A DNA stretch of 64,000 bases from Pedobacter sp. (GCA_031119475.1 JAVHXV010000006.1:158945-222944), one strand, 5' to 3'; shown: positions 26,709 through 36,167, counted from the stretch's first letter. Translations and numbers: made by a program. The notes: generated from the sequence alone by a model not told the origin.

Positions 26709-27551
26709 TTAGCAGGCCTTTAAGCTGAGATCTAAACTTTTTACAGAGTGCGTCAGTGCGCCCATCGAAATAAAATCGACCCCAGTTTGTGCATATTTTA
26801 GCACATTTTCTTCAGTTATACCACCAGATGCTTCCGTTACATACTGGCCATCGATCAGGGCAACAGCATCCCTTAACAGGGGCAGCTCAAAATTATCGAG
26901 CAAAATGCGATCTACATTCCCTTTGGCCAATACCTGTTTCAGTTCATCCATGTTCCTGACCTCGATCTCTATAGCCAGTTGCTTATGGTTTTTTTGGAGA
27001 TATTGATGTGCCGCAGCGATGGCATTGGCAATTCCGCCTGCATAATCTACATGGTTATCCTTGATCAAGATCATATCGTACAAGCCAATTCGATGGTTTA
27101 CCCCACCCCCGATCTTAACCGACCACTTCTCGAGGTACCGTAATCCGGGCGTAGTTTTTCTGGTATCCAATACCTGGGTATGATAAGGCTTCAAGAGAGC
27201 TACGATGCGACTGGTTTTGGTGGCAATTCCGCTCATGCGCTGCATGCAGTTGAGCACAAGACGCTCGGCCAGCAAGATGCCATGTGTACTTCCGGTAACG
27301 GTCAGCGCAATATCGCCTACCTTTACTTTTTCGCCATCCTTGATCAGCACATTGACCTGAAGTTCGGGATCAACCTGATGAAAAATCTCTAGGGCAAGTT
27401 CCACACCGGCCAAAACTCCATTTTCCTTTACGATCAGTTGGGCCCTGCCCTTGGTACCAGCAGGAATGGTCGACAATGAAGTATGGTCTCCATCACCGAC
27501 ATCTTCGGCAATGGCGTTTTTTATAAACTGACTGACTAATTTTTTATCCAA
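26709..27551 (-). CDS. nadC: Nicotinate-nucleotide pyrophosphorylase (carboxylating)
   Basis: Converts quinolinate and PRPP to nicotinate mononucleotide in NAD synthesis. The 280-residue protein has AEDVGDGDHTS near the N-terminus, NCMQRMSGIAT, LDTRKTTPGLRYLEK and EASGGITEENV, all diagnostic. The start is TTG at 27551; no ATG lies in frame near it, the protein aligns from MDKKLVSQFIKNA, and a -7 box ends four bases upstream. A leaderless mRNA starting at a TTG is therefore predicted. Confidence 0.92.
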   Translation of the reverse strand: MDKKLVSQFIKNAIAEDVGDGDHTSLSTIPAGTKGRAQLIVKENGVLAGVELALEIFHQVDPELQVNVLIKDGEKVKVGDIALTVTGSTHGILLAERLVLNCMQRMSGIATKTSRIVALLKPYHTQVLDTRKTTPGLRYLEKWSVKIGGGVNHRIGLYDMILIKDNHVDYAGGIANAIAAAHQYLQKNHKQLAIEIEVRNMDELKQVLAKGNVDRILLDNFELPLLRDAVALIDGQYVTEASGGITEENVLKYAQTGVDFISMGALTHSVKSLDLSLKAC

Positions 27552-27555
27552 AACA

Positions 27556-27583
27556 CAAAAATAATAGGCTGCAAAATTAGCAA
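27556..27583 (-). promoter_or_regulatory. -33/-7 promoter of nadC
   Basis: On the minus strand, TTG (27583-27581), a 17-bp spacer and TATTTTTG (27563-27556) fit the Bacteroidota consensus. The box ends four bases before the TTG start codon. Confidence 0.65.
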
Positions 27584-27598
27584 TAAACTGCTAAAAAG

Positions 27599-27997
27599 CT
27601 ATTCTTTATCTTGCTCGATGCGCAATTCGGTGATTAAGAAAATGTTACCGGGCTTTTTGTTCAGGGTTACGGTTACCCTAAACTTCCCATTTTTGGTACT
27701 TAAAGAAAAGATGCCCAGCCTGTAGTTCTGGCTGGTGCTGAGCCTGTGGATGATCGAAATTTTCCCTGGCGGATTTTTAACAAAAAAATCTTTAAGGATT
27801 TGTTCAGACTGTGCTTTACTGTAGACATCTTCCTGATCAATGATGATCAGTTCTACGGACGATGCAAAATTTTTGGCGATTTCTTTCGCATTCCCAGCCC
27901 TGAACTGCGCAGCTAGGTCATCAATAATATCTGCCTGAAAGGCATGATTTGATGATATATTGAAAAATAGGAGTAGCGATATCAATAGTGGTCTCAT
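27599..27997 (-). CDS. Secreted DUF4783-like protein
   Basis: A 132-residue protein with a signal peptide (MRPLLISLLLFFNISSNHAF). The mature domain (DDLAAQFRAGNAKEIAKNF..., then four or five beta strands ending FLITELRIEQ) has the small NTF2-like shape of DUF4783, a Bacteroidota family of unknown function. It sits 48 bp upstream of nadC on the same strand, but nadC has its own promoter between them. It is divergent from gpmI. Confidence 0.72.
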   Translation of the reverse strand: MRPLLISLLLFFNISSNHAFQADIIDDLAAQFRAGNAKEIAKNFASSVELIIIDQEDVYSKAQSEQILKDFFVKNPPGKISIIHRLSTSQNYRLGIFSLSTKNGKFRVTVTLNKKPGNIFLITELRIEQDKE

Positions 27998-28088
27998 CGG
28001 TTGCGTTAAAAAACACCTTACTTGCAGCCAAAATTATGCCACTATAAATCTTTGGGCACAAAAACTTTCTGTTAAAGCCCCAAAAACT

Positions 28089-28096
28089 TATATTTG
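28089..28096 (+). promoter_or_regulatory. -7 promoter element upstream of gpmI
   Basis: TATATTTG matches TAnnTTTG and would give a leader of about 95 nt before the gpmI ATG. No -33 element at standard spacing is evident. Confidence 0.4.
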
Positions 28097-28197
28097 CGAT
28101 GAAACAAACGATAAAAATCTCATAACAATTCCAATCCTGATTTGTTTTGAATATTCCTAGATCACAGACCTTGTTGCAAGGTTCCGAACATAAAAAA

Positions 28198-29718
28198 ATG
28201 AAAGCAAAAAAACTGGTACTCCTCATTCTCGATGGCTGGGGCTATGGAAAAAAAGATCAATCTGATGCTGCCTACCAAGCCAACACCCCTTTTTTCGATT
28301 CCCTACTCCAAACCTACCCCAACTCCAAGCTCGAAGCTTCTGGTGAAGCAGTAGGCCTCCCGGCAGGACAGATGGGCAATTCTGAAGTTGGCCATATGAA
28401 TTTGGGCGCAGGCAGGATTGTTTACCAGGAACTGGGAAGGATCAACAAGGCCATTTCAGATCGGACCCTGCACAGCAATGAAGTATTGGTCAATGCCTTC
28501 AATTATGCCAAGCAAAACCAGAAAGCTGTCCATTTGATCGGATTGGTTTCTGATGGCGGCGTACATGCACACATCAACCACCTGAAAGCCCTTTGCGACG
28601 CTGCCCACGGGCAGGGACTGAAAGATGTATTTATCCATGGTTTTTTAGACGGAAGGGATACGGATCCGAATGCAGGATTGGGCTATATCAAAAGCCTGGA
28701 AGACCATCTAAAGGCCTCGACCGGAAAGATTGCAAGCCTGATCGGCCGTTATTATGCAATGGACCGCGATAACCGTTGGGAACGCGTTAAACTCGCGTAC
28801 GACCTCATGGTAAAAGGAATTGGCCTAAAGGCAACAAATGCGGAAGAAGCCATTCAGATTTCTTATGATGCAGGTGTAACGGATGAATTCGTTAAACCGA
28901 TTGTCATTACCGATGGGCATGGAAACCCCACCGCAACCATTCGGCCAGATGATGTGGTGATCTGTTTCAATTACCGGACCGACCGGGGACGGGAAATTAC
29001 CACGGCATTGAGCCAAGCGGATTTCCCAGATTTCGACATGAAGAAATTGCCGCTGCATTATGTAACCATGACCACTTACGACGAAAGTTTTGAAGGCGTA
29101 AAAGTGATCTTTACCAAAGACGACCTGTCCAATACCCTCGGAGAAGTATTGGCGGCCAACCATAAAAATCAGATCCGCATTGCGGAAACAGAAAAATATC
29201 CCCACGTTACCTTCTTTTTTAGTGGCGGAAGGGAAAAGGAATTCGAAAATGAGAAAAGGATCCTGGTGCCTTCGCCCAAAGTGGCAACCTACGACCTGCA
29301 GCCAGAAATGAGCGCTGCCGGAATTACCGAATCCATTACTAAGGAACTGGCAAGCGAATGGCCCGATTTTGTCTGCCTAAATTTTGCCAATCCAGACATG
29401 GTGGGACATACAGGTGTGTTTTCTGCCGTGGTAAAAGCCGTAGAAACTGCCGATTATTGTGCCGCTCAAGTGGTTAAAACAGGAGTGGAGCATGGTTATT
29501 CCTTCATTATCTTGGCCGACCATGGAAATTCTGAATTCATGATCAATGCCGATGGCTCCGTGAATACCGCACATACTACGAACCTCGTGCCCTGCATTTT
29601 GATCGATAGCGACATCAAGCAGATTGCAGATGGAAAACTCGGTGACATTGCCCCTACCGTACTCAAAATTATGGGCATCGAAATTCCGGCAATCATGACA
29701 GGAAATTGCTTGGTATGA
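28198..29718 (+). CDS. gpmI: 2,3-bisphosphoglycerate-independent phosphoglycerate mutase
   Basis: Interconverts 3- and 2-phosphoglycerate in glycolysis and gluconeogenesis. The 506-residue metalloenzyme has LLILDGWGYG at the N-terminus, MGNSEVGHMNLGAG with the phosphorylated Ser62, HGFLDGRDT, and a C-terminal metal site (ADHGNSE, and a histidine in NTAHTTN). The ATG at 28198 gives the standard start; a frame from 28147 only adds a non-conserved leader. A lipoprotein gene overlaps its stop codon by ATGA. Confidence 0.95.
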   Translation: MKAKKLVLLILDGWGYGKKDQSDAAYQANTPFFDSLLQTYPNSKLEASGEAVGLPAGQMGNSEVGHMNLGAGRIVYQELGRINKAISDRTLHSNEVLVNAFNYAKQNQKAVHLIGLVSDGGVHAHINHLKALCDAAHGQGLKDVFIHGFLDGRDTDPNAGLGYIKSLEDHLKASTGKIASLIGRYYAMDRDNRWERVKLAYDLMVKGIGLKATNAEEAIQISYDAGVTDEFVKPIVITDGHGNPTATIRPDDVVICFNYRTDRGREITTALSQADFPDFDMKKLPLHYVTMTTYDESFEGVKVIFTKDDLSNTLGEVLAANHKNQIRIAETEKYPHVTFFFSGGREKEFENEKRILVPSPKVATYDLQPEMSAAGITESITKELASEWPDFVCLNFANPDMVGHTGVFSAVVKAVETADYCAAQVVKTGVEHGYSFIILADHGNSEFMINADGSVNTAHTTNLVPCILIDSDIKQIADGKLGDIAPTVLKIMGIEIPAIMTGNCLV

Positions 29719-30236
29719 GAAATGGATCCATCTTATTATTAGCAATTTTTCTCTTTTGTTCCTGCAATGGGGATAGGCTTGACCGAAAAGAGCATCCGAT
29801 CTATTTTGAGCTGCCTGCTTTTTTTAAAAAGGAAGCCAAGCGTTTAACGATTGCGCAGCCTATGGTCGAAAAAACAGTCAGCATTAATGGCTCAAAAGAA
29901 CAGAAAAAGCTGAAGGTAGATTGGGACAGGGAATTTGGGGAGTTTATCGAAGCAGACATCAATAAAGCTTCGTGGAGCGGAATGTTTGCTTTTTCAGCTA
30001 GTGACACCAGCGAAACCTATATCTCGCAGAGCGATAAAATCCCTGTAAAACAGCTAGAGATCAAAAAAAATGGCAATCGGATACGATCGATAAAGCTGAT
30101 CATCATCAATGACAATGACCTGTATCGTTCACACGACACCTTGAGCTATTATCCCGATACCTTATACCACATCATCAAATCGCAAAAGATTAAACTGATG
30201 GAACAAAAAAGGTTTGAAGTGGTGGGCAGGTTTTAG
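29715..30236 (+). CDS. Lipoprotein of unknown function
   Basis: A 173-residue protein with a lipobox (FLFCSC) near residue 17. The start ATG overlaps the gpmI stop as ATGA, implying translational coupling. The mature part is mixed, with strands such as HPIYFELPAFFKKEA and a C-terminal DTLYHIIKSQKIKLMEQKRFEVVG. It has no cysteine other than the lipobox pair and no recognised motif. After the stop come AGTT-like units. Confidence 0.7.
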   Translation: MRNGSILLLAIFLFCSCNGDRLDRKEHPIYFELPAFFKKEAKRLTIAQPMVEKTVSINGSKEQKKLKVDWDREFGEFIEADINKASWSGMFAFSASDTSETYISQSDKIPVKQLEIKKNGNRIRSIKLIIINDNDLYRSHDTLSYYPDTLYHIIKSQKIKLMEQKRFEVVGRF

Positions 30237-30364
30237 TCGATAGTTTATAGCTGATAGTTAATAGTTTACAAAACTATTTCAGAGACACATCGCTACGTCC
30301 AGATCCGATAACAATTTGGCCATGGCTTTGCGCTATGCTCTTTACTCTTCAGTTCATTTCGTTG

Positions 30365-30991
30365 TTACTTCATCGTAGCGATCTGCGATTTCACATATTC
30401 AACCCAATTGACGATGTCTTTTCTGAGTGGCTGAACGGTAAGCACTTTTTGAAAATCGGCAATCGAATTGTTAAAGAGTGCTATGCAAGCGGCTTTTTCT
30501 GTAGATTTTTTCACTTTGTACGATTTGAAAATCGCATAATCCTTGTAGGCGATTGCCCTATTTTGGAGAATCTGGGTATCTTCTTCCCCACTGATTTCAA
30601 TGGCTTTGGTGAAGTCTTTTATCGCTGAGGTATAGAAATTTTCCCTCATTTGATTGAGGGATTCTTTTGGTGCATTGGCAATGTTCAGCCTTGCTTTGCC
30701 CCGGTAATAAAAGGCCGAATAATCGTTTGGTTTAAGTGCGACCAATTTGCTGTAGGCAGCGATGGCGTTTTCAAAATCACCGCACTGAAAATAAGAGTAG
30801 GCCAACATCTTTACCACACTTGCATTGTTTGGATCGTTGTTGCCAGCTTTCTCCAGCTGGTTTACGGCAGTTTTATAATCGCTCTTCATGAACGCCTGCA
30901 TGCCCAATTTTTCATAATTGCTCTGGCCAAAAGCTGACAAAGCGAATACATTTACAAATAGGAATAAAAATGTTTTCTTAAAATGATACAT
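30365..30991 (-). CDS. Secreted tetratricopeptide-repeat protein
   Basis: A 208-residue protein with a signal peptide ending near ALSAFGQ. The mature protein contains at least three TPR units (YEKLGMQAFMKSDYKTAVNQLEKA, ASVVKMLAYSYFQCGDFENAIAAYSKL, SAFYYRGKARLNIAN...) and is probably a periplasmic scaffold. It is convergent with the lipoprotein gene and divergent from lon. The 289-bp gap to lon holds the possible sigma-54 site described below and is otherwise AT-rich without clear features. Confidence 0.8.
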   Translation of the reverse strand: MYHFKKTFLFLFVNVFALSAFGQSNYEKLGMQAFMKSDYKTAVNQLEKAGNNDPNNASVVKMLAYSYFQCGDFENAIAAYSKLVALKPNDYSAFYYRGKARLNIANAPKESLNQMRENFYTSAIKDFTKAIEISGEEDTQILQNRAIAYKDYAIFKSYKVKKSTEKAACIALFNNSIADFQKVLTVQPLRKDIVNWVEYVKSQIATMK

Positions 30992-31180
30992 TCAGTGCTT
31001 TATTTAATTTAACTTACAATGCTATCTGGTCACGATGCGTAAATTGGAATAATTTCCACTAATATACAAATATTACGTACATGCAAATATGAACATAAAC
31101 GTTAAAATATGCTAAATATGATTACGCATGAAAATAAATGTTAGCTGACGTTTTAACAGCAAAATCCACTTTTATGATTT

Positions 31181-31196
31181 TGGCACAAGAGTTGAA
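31181..31196 (+). promoter_or_regulatory. Possible sigma-54-type promoter upstream of lon
   Basis: TGGCACAAGAGTTGAA resembles the sigma-54 consensus TGGCAC-N5-TTGCW. The -24 GG is present and spacing is right, but the -12 GC is GA. A start about 12 nt later would give a leader of ~75 nt before lon. Confidence 0.3.
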
Positions 31197-31280
31197 ACTA
31201 GAGCTATCATTATAAATTTACTACTTTAGCGAACGCCATGCTGTCAGAATGTCGTTAACTATTTTGAAAGGCCACAATTA

Positions 31281-33758
31281 ATGAGCAAACAAGATCGATT
31301 TGATTTTAGTCAGTCACTACCTATCATAAATGAAGACACCGAGTTTTTCCCATTGATGTCCCAACAGGACGAAGATGAGATGAACAGCGAAGAAACACCA
31401 GAAATCCTAGCCATATTACCACTTAGAAACACTGTATTATTTCCAGGTGTGGTAATCCCGATCACTGTTGGCAGGGATAAATCCATTAAACTGATCAAAG
31501 AAGCCTACAAGGGCGATAAGATCATTGGTGTGGTTTCACAACGTGACGTGTCTATTGAAGATCCAACCTTCGAACAGTTGAACAGTGTGGGCACCGTTGC
31601 CCAGATCATCAAGATGCTACAGATGCCAGATGGAAATACCACGGTCATCATCCAAGGCAAACAGCGCTTCCAATTGGTAGAGGAAGTACAATCTGAACCC
31701 TACATCAAGGTCATTATTGCCAAATTTGCCGAATCCAAGCACAAGGCAGATAAGGAATTCAAAAATCTGGTGGCAGCCATTAAGGAAATGTCTTCACAGA
31801 TTATCCAGCTGTCGCCGAATATTCCGAGTGAAGCGGCCGTAGCCTTAAAAAATATCGAAAGCACATCCTTTCTGATCAATTTTATTTCATCGAACATGAA
31901 TGCCGATGTGGCCGATAAGCAGAAAATGCTCGAAATGGGCAACCTGCGCAAACGTGCCGAACGGGTCATGGAACTGCTAACCGCCGAATTGCAGATGCTG
32001 GAACTCAAGAACCAGATCCAATCTAAAGTGCGGACGGACCTCGACAAACAACAGCGGGATTATTTTTTGAATGCCCAGCTGAAGACCATTCAGGAAGAAT
32101 TGGGGGGCAATTCGTCAGATCTGGAATATGAAGCCCTCCAAAATCGGGGAAAAAAGAAAAAGTGGGCCAAGCAGGTCAGTGAGCACTTTAACAAAGAACT
32201 GGAAAAATTAGGGCGCATGAATCCGGCTGCCCCAGATTATTCGATCCAGATGAATTATCTCGAGCTGCTGCTCGACCTTCCCTGGAATGAGTTCACCAAA
32301 GATAATTTTGACCTTAAACGTGCCCAAAGGATTCTGGATAAAGATCATTTCGGACTAGAAAAAGTGAAGCAAAGGATCATTGAATACCTGGCCGTGCTCA
32401 AGCTTAAGAGAGATATGAAGGCCCCTATACTTTGTTTGGTCGGCCCTCCCGGGGTCGGGAAAACATCATTGGGAAAATCAATCGCCAAGGCCATCAACAG
32501 AAAATATGTGAGAATGGCCCTGGGCGGAATCAGGGACGAAGCGGAAGTGAGGGGCCACCGGAAAACCTATATTGGTGCCATGCCCGGACGGATTATCCAG
32601 TCGATCAAAAAAGCTGGCGCCTCCAATCCGGTATTTGTGCTGGATGAGATTGATAAAGTGGGTTCTGATTTCAGGGGCGATCCTTCATCAGCCTTGCTAG
32701 AGGTACTGGATCCCGAGCAGAACAATGCCTTTAACGACCATTACGTTGAAACCGATTACGACCTTTCGAACGTGCTCTTTATTGCAACGGCCAACTCGCT
32801 GAGCGCCATACAGCCCGCATTATTGGACCGTATGGAAATTATCGAGGTTAACGGCTATACCATTGAAGAAAAGATCGAGATTGCCAAAAAATACCTTTTG
32901 CCTAAGCAAAAAGAGCAGCACGGCCTTAAAAACAAGGACATCAGCCTCAAAAATTCATTGATCGAAAAAGTCATTGAAGATTATACGCGTGAAAGTGGCG
33001 TTCGAGGCCTGGAGAAAAAGATCGGTTCGCTCGTACGTGGCGTAGCCACAAAGATTGCCATGGAAGAAAGTTATGAAAATACACTCTCACAAGAAGATGT
33101 GGAACGCATTTTGGGCGCACCGACCTATGATAAGGACCTGTATGAGGGGAATGAAGTAGCTGGGGTGGTCACTGGCCTGGCCTGGACGCAAGTGGGTGGA
33201 GACATCCTGTTCATCGAAGCAAGCTTAAGTCCGGGAAAAGGCAAGCTGACCCTTACAGGTAATCTAGGCGATGTAATGAAAGAATCTGCGGTCATTGCAC
33301 TGGCCTATATCCGCGCCCATGCCAAATTATTCGATATCGATCATCACCTGTTCGACCATTTTGATGTACATGTGCATGTTCCTGCCGGGGCAACGCCAAA
33401 AGATGGCCCTTCGGCCGGCATCACCATGCTTACCGCGCTCACATCGGCCTTTACACAGCGAAAAGTAAAATCTAACTTGGCCATGACCGGAGAAATTACA
33501 CTTCGTGGGAAGGTATTGCCTGTTGGCGGAATAAAAGAGAAGATCTTGGCGGCAAGAAGGGCAAATATCAAAGAGATCATCCTTTGCAAATCCAACCGCA
33601 AGGATATCCTCGAAATCAAGGAAGATTATATCAAAGACCTGAATTTCCATTACGTTACAGAAATGAAGGAGGTAATCGCACTTGCCCTCACAAAAGATAA
33701 GGTAAAAAATCCGCAGGACCTGAGTTACCAGATTGTTCAACCCGCTCATCAAAATTGA
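31281..33758 (+). CDS. lon: ATP-dependent protease Lon
   Basis: Cytoplasmic AAA+ protease that removes damaged and regulatory proteins. The 825-residue protein has the Lon N-terminal substrate domain (about 40-240), an ATPase domain with Walker A GPPGVGKTS (388-396) and Walker B FVLDEIDKV, and a protease domain whose Ser-Lys dyad is Ser711 (GPSAG) and Lys754 (GGIKEK). Length is normal for LonA. The start codon of an LpxR-like gene overlaps its stop (TGATG), so the two are translated from one message. Confidence 0.97.
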   Translation: MSKQDRFDFSQSLPIINEDTEFFPLMSQQDEDEMNSEETPEILAILPLRNTVLFPGVVIPITVGRDKSIKLIKEAYKGDKIIGVVSQRDVSIEDPTFEQLNSVGTVAQIIKMLQMPDGNTTVIIQGKQRFQLVEEVQSEPYIKVIIAKFAESKHKADKEFKNLVAAIKEMSSQIIQLSPNIPSEAAVALKNIESTSFLINFISSNMNADVADKQKMLEMGNLRKRAERVMELLTAELQMLELKNQIQSKVRTDLDKQQRDYFLNAQLKTIQEELGGNSSDLEYEALQNRGKKKKWAKQVSEHFNKELEKLGRMNPAAPDYSIQMNYLELLLDLPWNEFTKDNFDLKRAQRILDKDHFGLEKVKQRIIEYLAVLKLKRDMKAPILCLVGPPGVGKTSLGKSIAKAINRKYVRMALGGIRDEAEVRGHRKTYIGAMPGRIIQSIKKAGASNPVFVLDEIDKVGSDFRGDPSSALLEVLDPEQNNAFNDHYVETDYDLSNVLFIATANSLSAIQPALLDRMEIIEVNGYTIEEKIEIAKKYLLPKQKEQHGLKNKDISLKNSLIEKVIEDYTRESGVRGLEKKIGSLVRGVATKIAMEESYENTLSQEDVERILGAPTYDKDLYEGNEVAGVVTGLAWTQVGGDILFIEASLSPGKGKLTLTGNLGDVMKESAVIALAYIRAHAKLFDIDHHLFDHFDVHVHVPAGATPKDGPSAGITMLTALTSAFTQRKVKSNLAMTGEITLRGKVLPVGGIKEKILAARRANIKEIILCKSNRKDILEIKEDYIKDLNFHYVTEMKEVIALALTKDKVKNPQDLSYQIVQPAHQN

Positions 33759-34711
33759 TGTATAAAAAACTCATCTTATGTCTTTGCCTGTTGGCGATGG
33801 GGAATATTGCCCTATTCGCCCAGTCCTTTAAGAACGAATTCGGATTTAAAAGTGACAACGATGCCTATCTGTGGTATGGACAAGACCGTTACTATACCAA
33901 CGGCCTGTTTATTTATTTCCGCCATGCCATAGATCAGCAAAAGCTGAAAAATCTGGAAAAACTGACCTATGAAATTTCGGCAGGGCAGAAAATGTTCAAC
34001 CCAATTTCTGGATACAGTCCAAATCCAAGCACCCAAGACCGTCCCTTTGCAGGCTATCTTTATGGAGGTGGGCAGGTTGCCCTTTTTTATAAAGATGAAA
34101 GCATCCTGAAGGCAGGATTGGAATTGGGAACAATTGGTCCAGATGCATTGGGCAAGGAAGCACAGGAATTGTTGCACAGGCTCGTTGGTTTCTATGAGAT
34201 CGATGGATGGCAATATCAGATCAGAAATGAATTCTCCGTTAATCTTTCTGCCCAGTACACCCATTTATTGCACAGAACTGCCAAAAATGATATTGATTTT
34301 GCTTTGGAAAGCTATGCCAACCTGGGCACTACATTTAGTGGATTGGGCACAGGGGTGCTGTTCAGGGCAGGTAAAATTAACCAGCTGTTCCATACCGCAT
34401 CAACCAATTCAGTGATCTCAAACCATGCCAAGACAGCAAAATTGGTGAAGGAAGAGTTTTTCTTTTATGCCAAGCCCCAATTGAATGTCGTTGCCTACGA
34501 TGCCACTATCCAGGGAAGCATGTTCCACAACGATAGTCCGGTCACGTTCGGAAAAAAATCTCTGGTCTTTGCACAACAATTGGGCTTCAATTACAGTACG
34601 CCCCGGTTTACCATTGATTACAGTGTAATTTTTAAATCTAAGGAAATTAAAAGTACGGCAAGGGCACATCAGTACGGCACCATTTCCATGTTTTATCGTT
34701 TTGGAGGGTAG
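33758..34711 (+). CDS. LpxR-like outer-membrane lipid A deacylase family protein
   Basis: A 317-residue protein with a signal peptide ending near ALFAQ. The LpxR family pattern is visible: FGFKSDNDAYLWYGQDRYYTNG near the N-terminus (Asn-Asp pair and Thr-Asn of the active site region), DRPFAGYLYGG, and GPDALGKEAQELLHRLVG with the candidate catalytic histidine. Characterised LpxR removes the 3'-acyloxyacyl chain of lipid A at the outer membrane; activity here is inferred. The C-terminus (GTISMFYRFGG) looks like a last barrel strand. The start overlaps lon's stop. Confidence 0.8.
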   Translation: MYKKLILCLCLLAMGNIALFAQSFKNEFGFKSDNDAYLWYGQDRYYTNGLFIYFRHAIDQQKLKNLEKLTYEISAGQKMFNPISGYSPNPSTQDRPFAGYLYGGGQVALFYKDESILKAGLELGTIGPDALGKEAQELLHRLVGFYEIDGWQYQIRNEFSVNLSAQYTHLLHRTAKNDIDFALESYANLGTTFSGLGTGVLFRAGKINQLFHTASTNSVISNHAKTAKLVKEEFFFYAKPQLNVVAYDATIQGSMFHNDSPVTFGKKSLVFAQQLGFNYSTPRFTIDYSVIFKSKEIKSTARAHQYGTISMFYRFGG

Positions 34712-34785
34712 TTGACAGTTATCAGTTGGTAGTTATCAGTTAATGCTTCAGAGATCTCAAGATGACAATTCGTCGTTGTCTTTAT

Positions 34786-34848
34786 TCTTTGCTCCTTGCT
34801 CTTTGCTCTCTGCTCGTTGCTCTCTACTCCTTGCTCTTTTGTCTTCAT
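34786..34848. repeat. Heptanucleotide array, 9 TCYTTGC-type units
   Basis: Nine 7-bp units in unbroken register (TCTTTGC, TCCTTGC, TCTCTGC, TCGTTGC and so on), ending at the first base of the arfB stop codon (34848-34850). On the other side, after the LpxR-like gene, lies a short AGTTNNN-type stretch (34712-34742). Confidence 0.9.
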
Positions 34849-35258
34849 CAATCCAGCTTGGGTTTTTTCCGATGTTCCTTTTTTACGGCGTTTACCAATT
34901 TATGCTGCAGCCTTTTTTCGATCACTGCTTTAGGAATTTTGGTCGGCTTGCGTTTTTTCTGTACCTGAAGTGATTGCTCTAGCAAGGCCATCATTTTTAG
35001 GACTGCCTTTTCCTTGTTCACCAATTGGCTGCGGTCTTCTTGCGCAATCACATGGAGGTTACCTTCATGATCAAGTTTATTGGCCAGACGTTCCGTCAAC
35101 AACTGCTTCTGATCATGATCAAATAAAGCTGAATTTCCAACTTGGAAGACAACCTCTACCTTGCTCGAAACCTTATTGACATGTTGGCCCCCACTCCCAC
35201 CGCTTCTGGAGGTCTTAAAGGTCAGTTCTTTGATCAATTCTTCTTTATTGGGAAACAT
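34848..35258 (-). CDS. arfB: Alternative ribosome-rescue factor / peptidyl-tRNA hydrolase ArfB
   Basis: Releases stalled ribosomes on messages lacking a stop codon by hydrolysing peptidyl-tRNA. The 136-residue protein has the catalytic GGQ at residues 23-25 (SGGSGGQHVNKV) and a basic C-terminal tail (QKKRKPTKIPKAVIEKRLQHK) that enters the mRNA channel in known ArfB proteins. It lacks the codon-recognition domain of release factors. A -7 box (TATTTTTG, 35270-35263 minus) ends four bases before the ATG. Confidence 0.93.
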   Translation of the reverse strand: MFPNKEELIKELTFKTSRSGGSGGQHVNKVSSKVEVVFQVGNSALFDHDQKQLLTERLANKLDHEGNLHVIAQEDRSQLVNKEKAVLKMMALLEQSLQVQKKRKPTKIPKAVIEKRLQHKLVNAVKKEHRKKPKLD

Positions 35259-35262
35259 GGTG

Positions 35263-35270
35263 CAAAAATA
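35263..35270 (-). promoter_or_regulatory. -7 promoter element directly before arfB
   Basis: TATTTTTG on the minus strand, followed by CACC and the ATG. No TTG at 17-23 bp was found, so this is a half-match. A leaderless transcript is predicted. Confidence 0.5.
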
Positions 35271-35289
35271 ATTAAAATGACGACAATCC

Positions 35290-35395
35290 GCTTTGCTCCT
35301 TGTTCTTTGCTCCTTGTTCTTTGTTCTTTACTCCTCTCTGCGTTTTGCCTGACACTTGCTACTTGATACTAGATACTTGATACTAATTACTATCT
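35290..35395. repeat. Heptanucleotide array between arfB and cmk
   Basis: Two blocks of 7-bp units: TCTTTGC/TCCTTGT types (35290-35338) and ACTTGAT/ACTAGAT types (35354-35395), with a less regular middle. The second block runs straight into the -7 box of cmk. The genes are divergent, so this array is upstream of both. Confidence 0.82.
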
Positions 35396-35398
35396 TTG
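35391..35398 (+). promoter_or_regulatory. -7 promoter element directly before cmk
   Basis: TATCTTTG, made from the last two heptad units, ends six bases before the cmk ATG at 35405. The nearest TTG elements are at 11 and 25 bp, outside the usual spacing. Confidence 0.5.
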
Positions 35399-35404
35399 CC
35401 AAAC

Positions 35405-36094
35405 ATGAGATCAAACTTGGTGGTGGCCATAGATGGCTATTCTTCTTGCGGAAAAAGTACTTTAGCAAAAGCACTTGCTAAGCATTTGGGTTTTATCTAT
35501 ATTGATAGTGGGGCAATGTACAGGGCCGTTACGCTGTATTTCATCAGAAACCATATCGATATTGCGGATCAGGCAGCTGTTGAGGATGCGCTCCAGCACA
35601 TCGAATTAAATTTTCATTCCAGGGACTACCAATCCCACATTTTGTTGAATGGCGAAGAGGTTTCTGAAGAAATCAGGCAGATGCCGGTATCTGAGGCGGT
35701 CAGCGAGGTCTCGGCCATCAAAGCGGTTCGCCACGACATGGTGAAGCAGCAACAGCGGATGGGCAGGTCTAAAAATATTGTGATGGATGGCCGTGATATC
35801 GGCACAGCTGTTTTTAAGGATGCCCAAGTCAAATTATTCATGACAGCCGACCCTAAGATTAGGGCCGAACGCAGGTACAAGGAATTGGCAGCCAAGGGCG
35901 ATGAGACCATTACCCTGGAAGATGTATTTGAGAATTTGGCCCACCGTGATTTTGCAGATACCACAAGAAAAGAAAGTCCCTTGGTTCGGGCCGAAGACGC
36001 TATTATTTTAGACAACACCGATCTTACGGAAGCACAACAGCTCCAATTTGCGATAGAAAAGATTATACCTTTCTTAGAAAATACCAAACACTAG
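35405..36094 (+). CDS. cmk: Cytidylate kinase
   Basis: Phosphorylates CMP and dCMP. The 229-residue P-loop kinase has AIDGYSSCGKST (about 8-19), YIDSGAMYRAVT, GRDIGTAVF, and the lid region ERRYKEL. The layout matches bacterial Cmk. The ATG at 35405 is chosen because an in-frame TTG at 35396 falls inside the -7 promoter box. The DUF1080 gene begins 73 bp after its stop codon. Confidence 0.94.
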   Translation: MRSNLVVAIDGYSSCGKSTLAKALAKHLGFIYIDSGAMYRAVTLYFIRNHIDIADQAAVEDALQHIELNFHSRDYQSHILLNGEEVSEEIRQMPVSEAVSEVSAIKAVRHDMVKQQQRMGRSKNIVMDGRDIGTAVFKDAQVKLFMTADPKIRAERRYKELAAKGDETITLEDVFENLAHRDFADTTRKESPLVRAEDAIILDNTDLTEAQQLQFAIEKIIPFLENTKH

Positions 36095-36167
36095 CCGAAT
36101 AATGCTTACTTTAGTGCTATAGATGAAGTGCTATAGCCACTACACCACACCTCAGCATGATTACGAC

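Noticed and set aside
34743..34973. Plus-strand open frames between the LpxR-like gene and arfB
   Set aside because: They are read through the TCYTTGC array and the antisense strand of arfB, with low-complexity Leu/Ser/Cys sequence.
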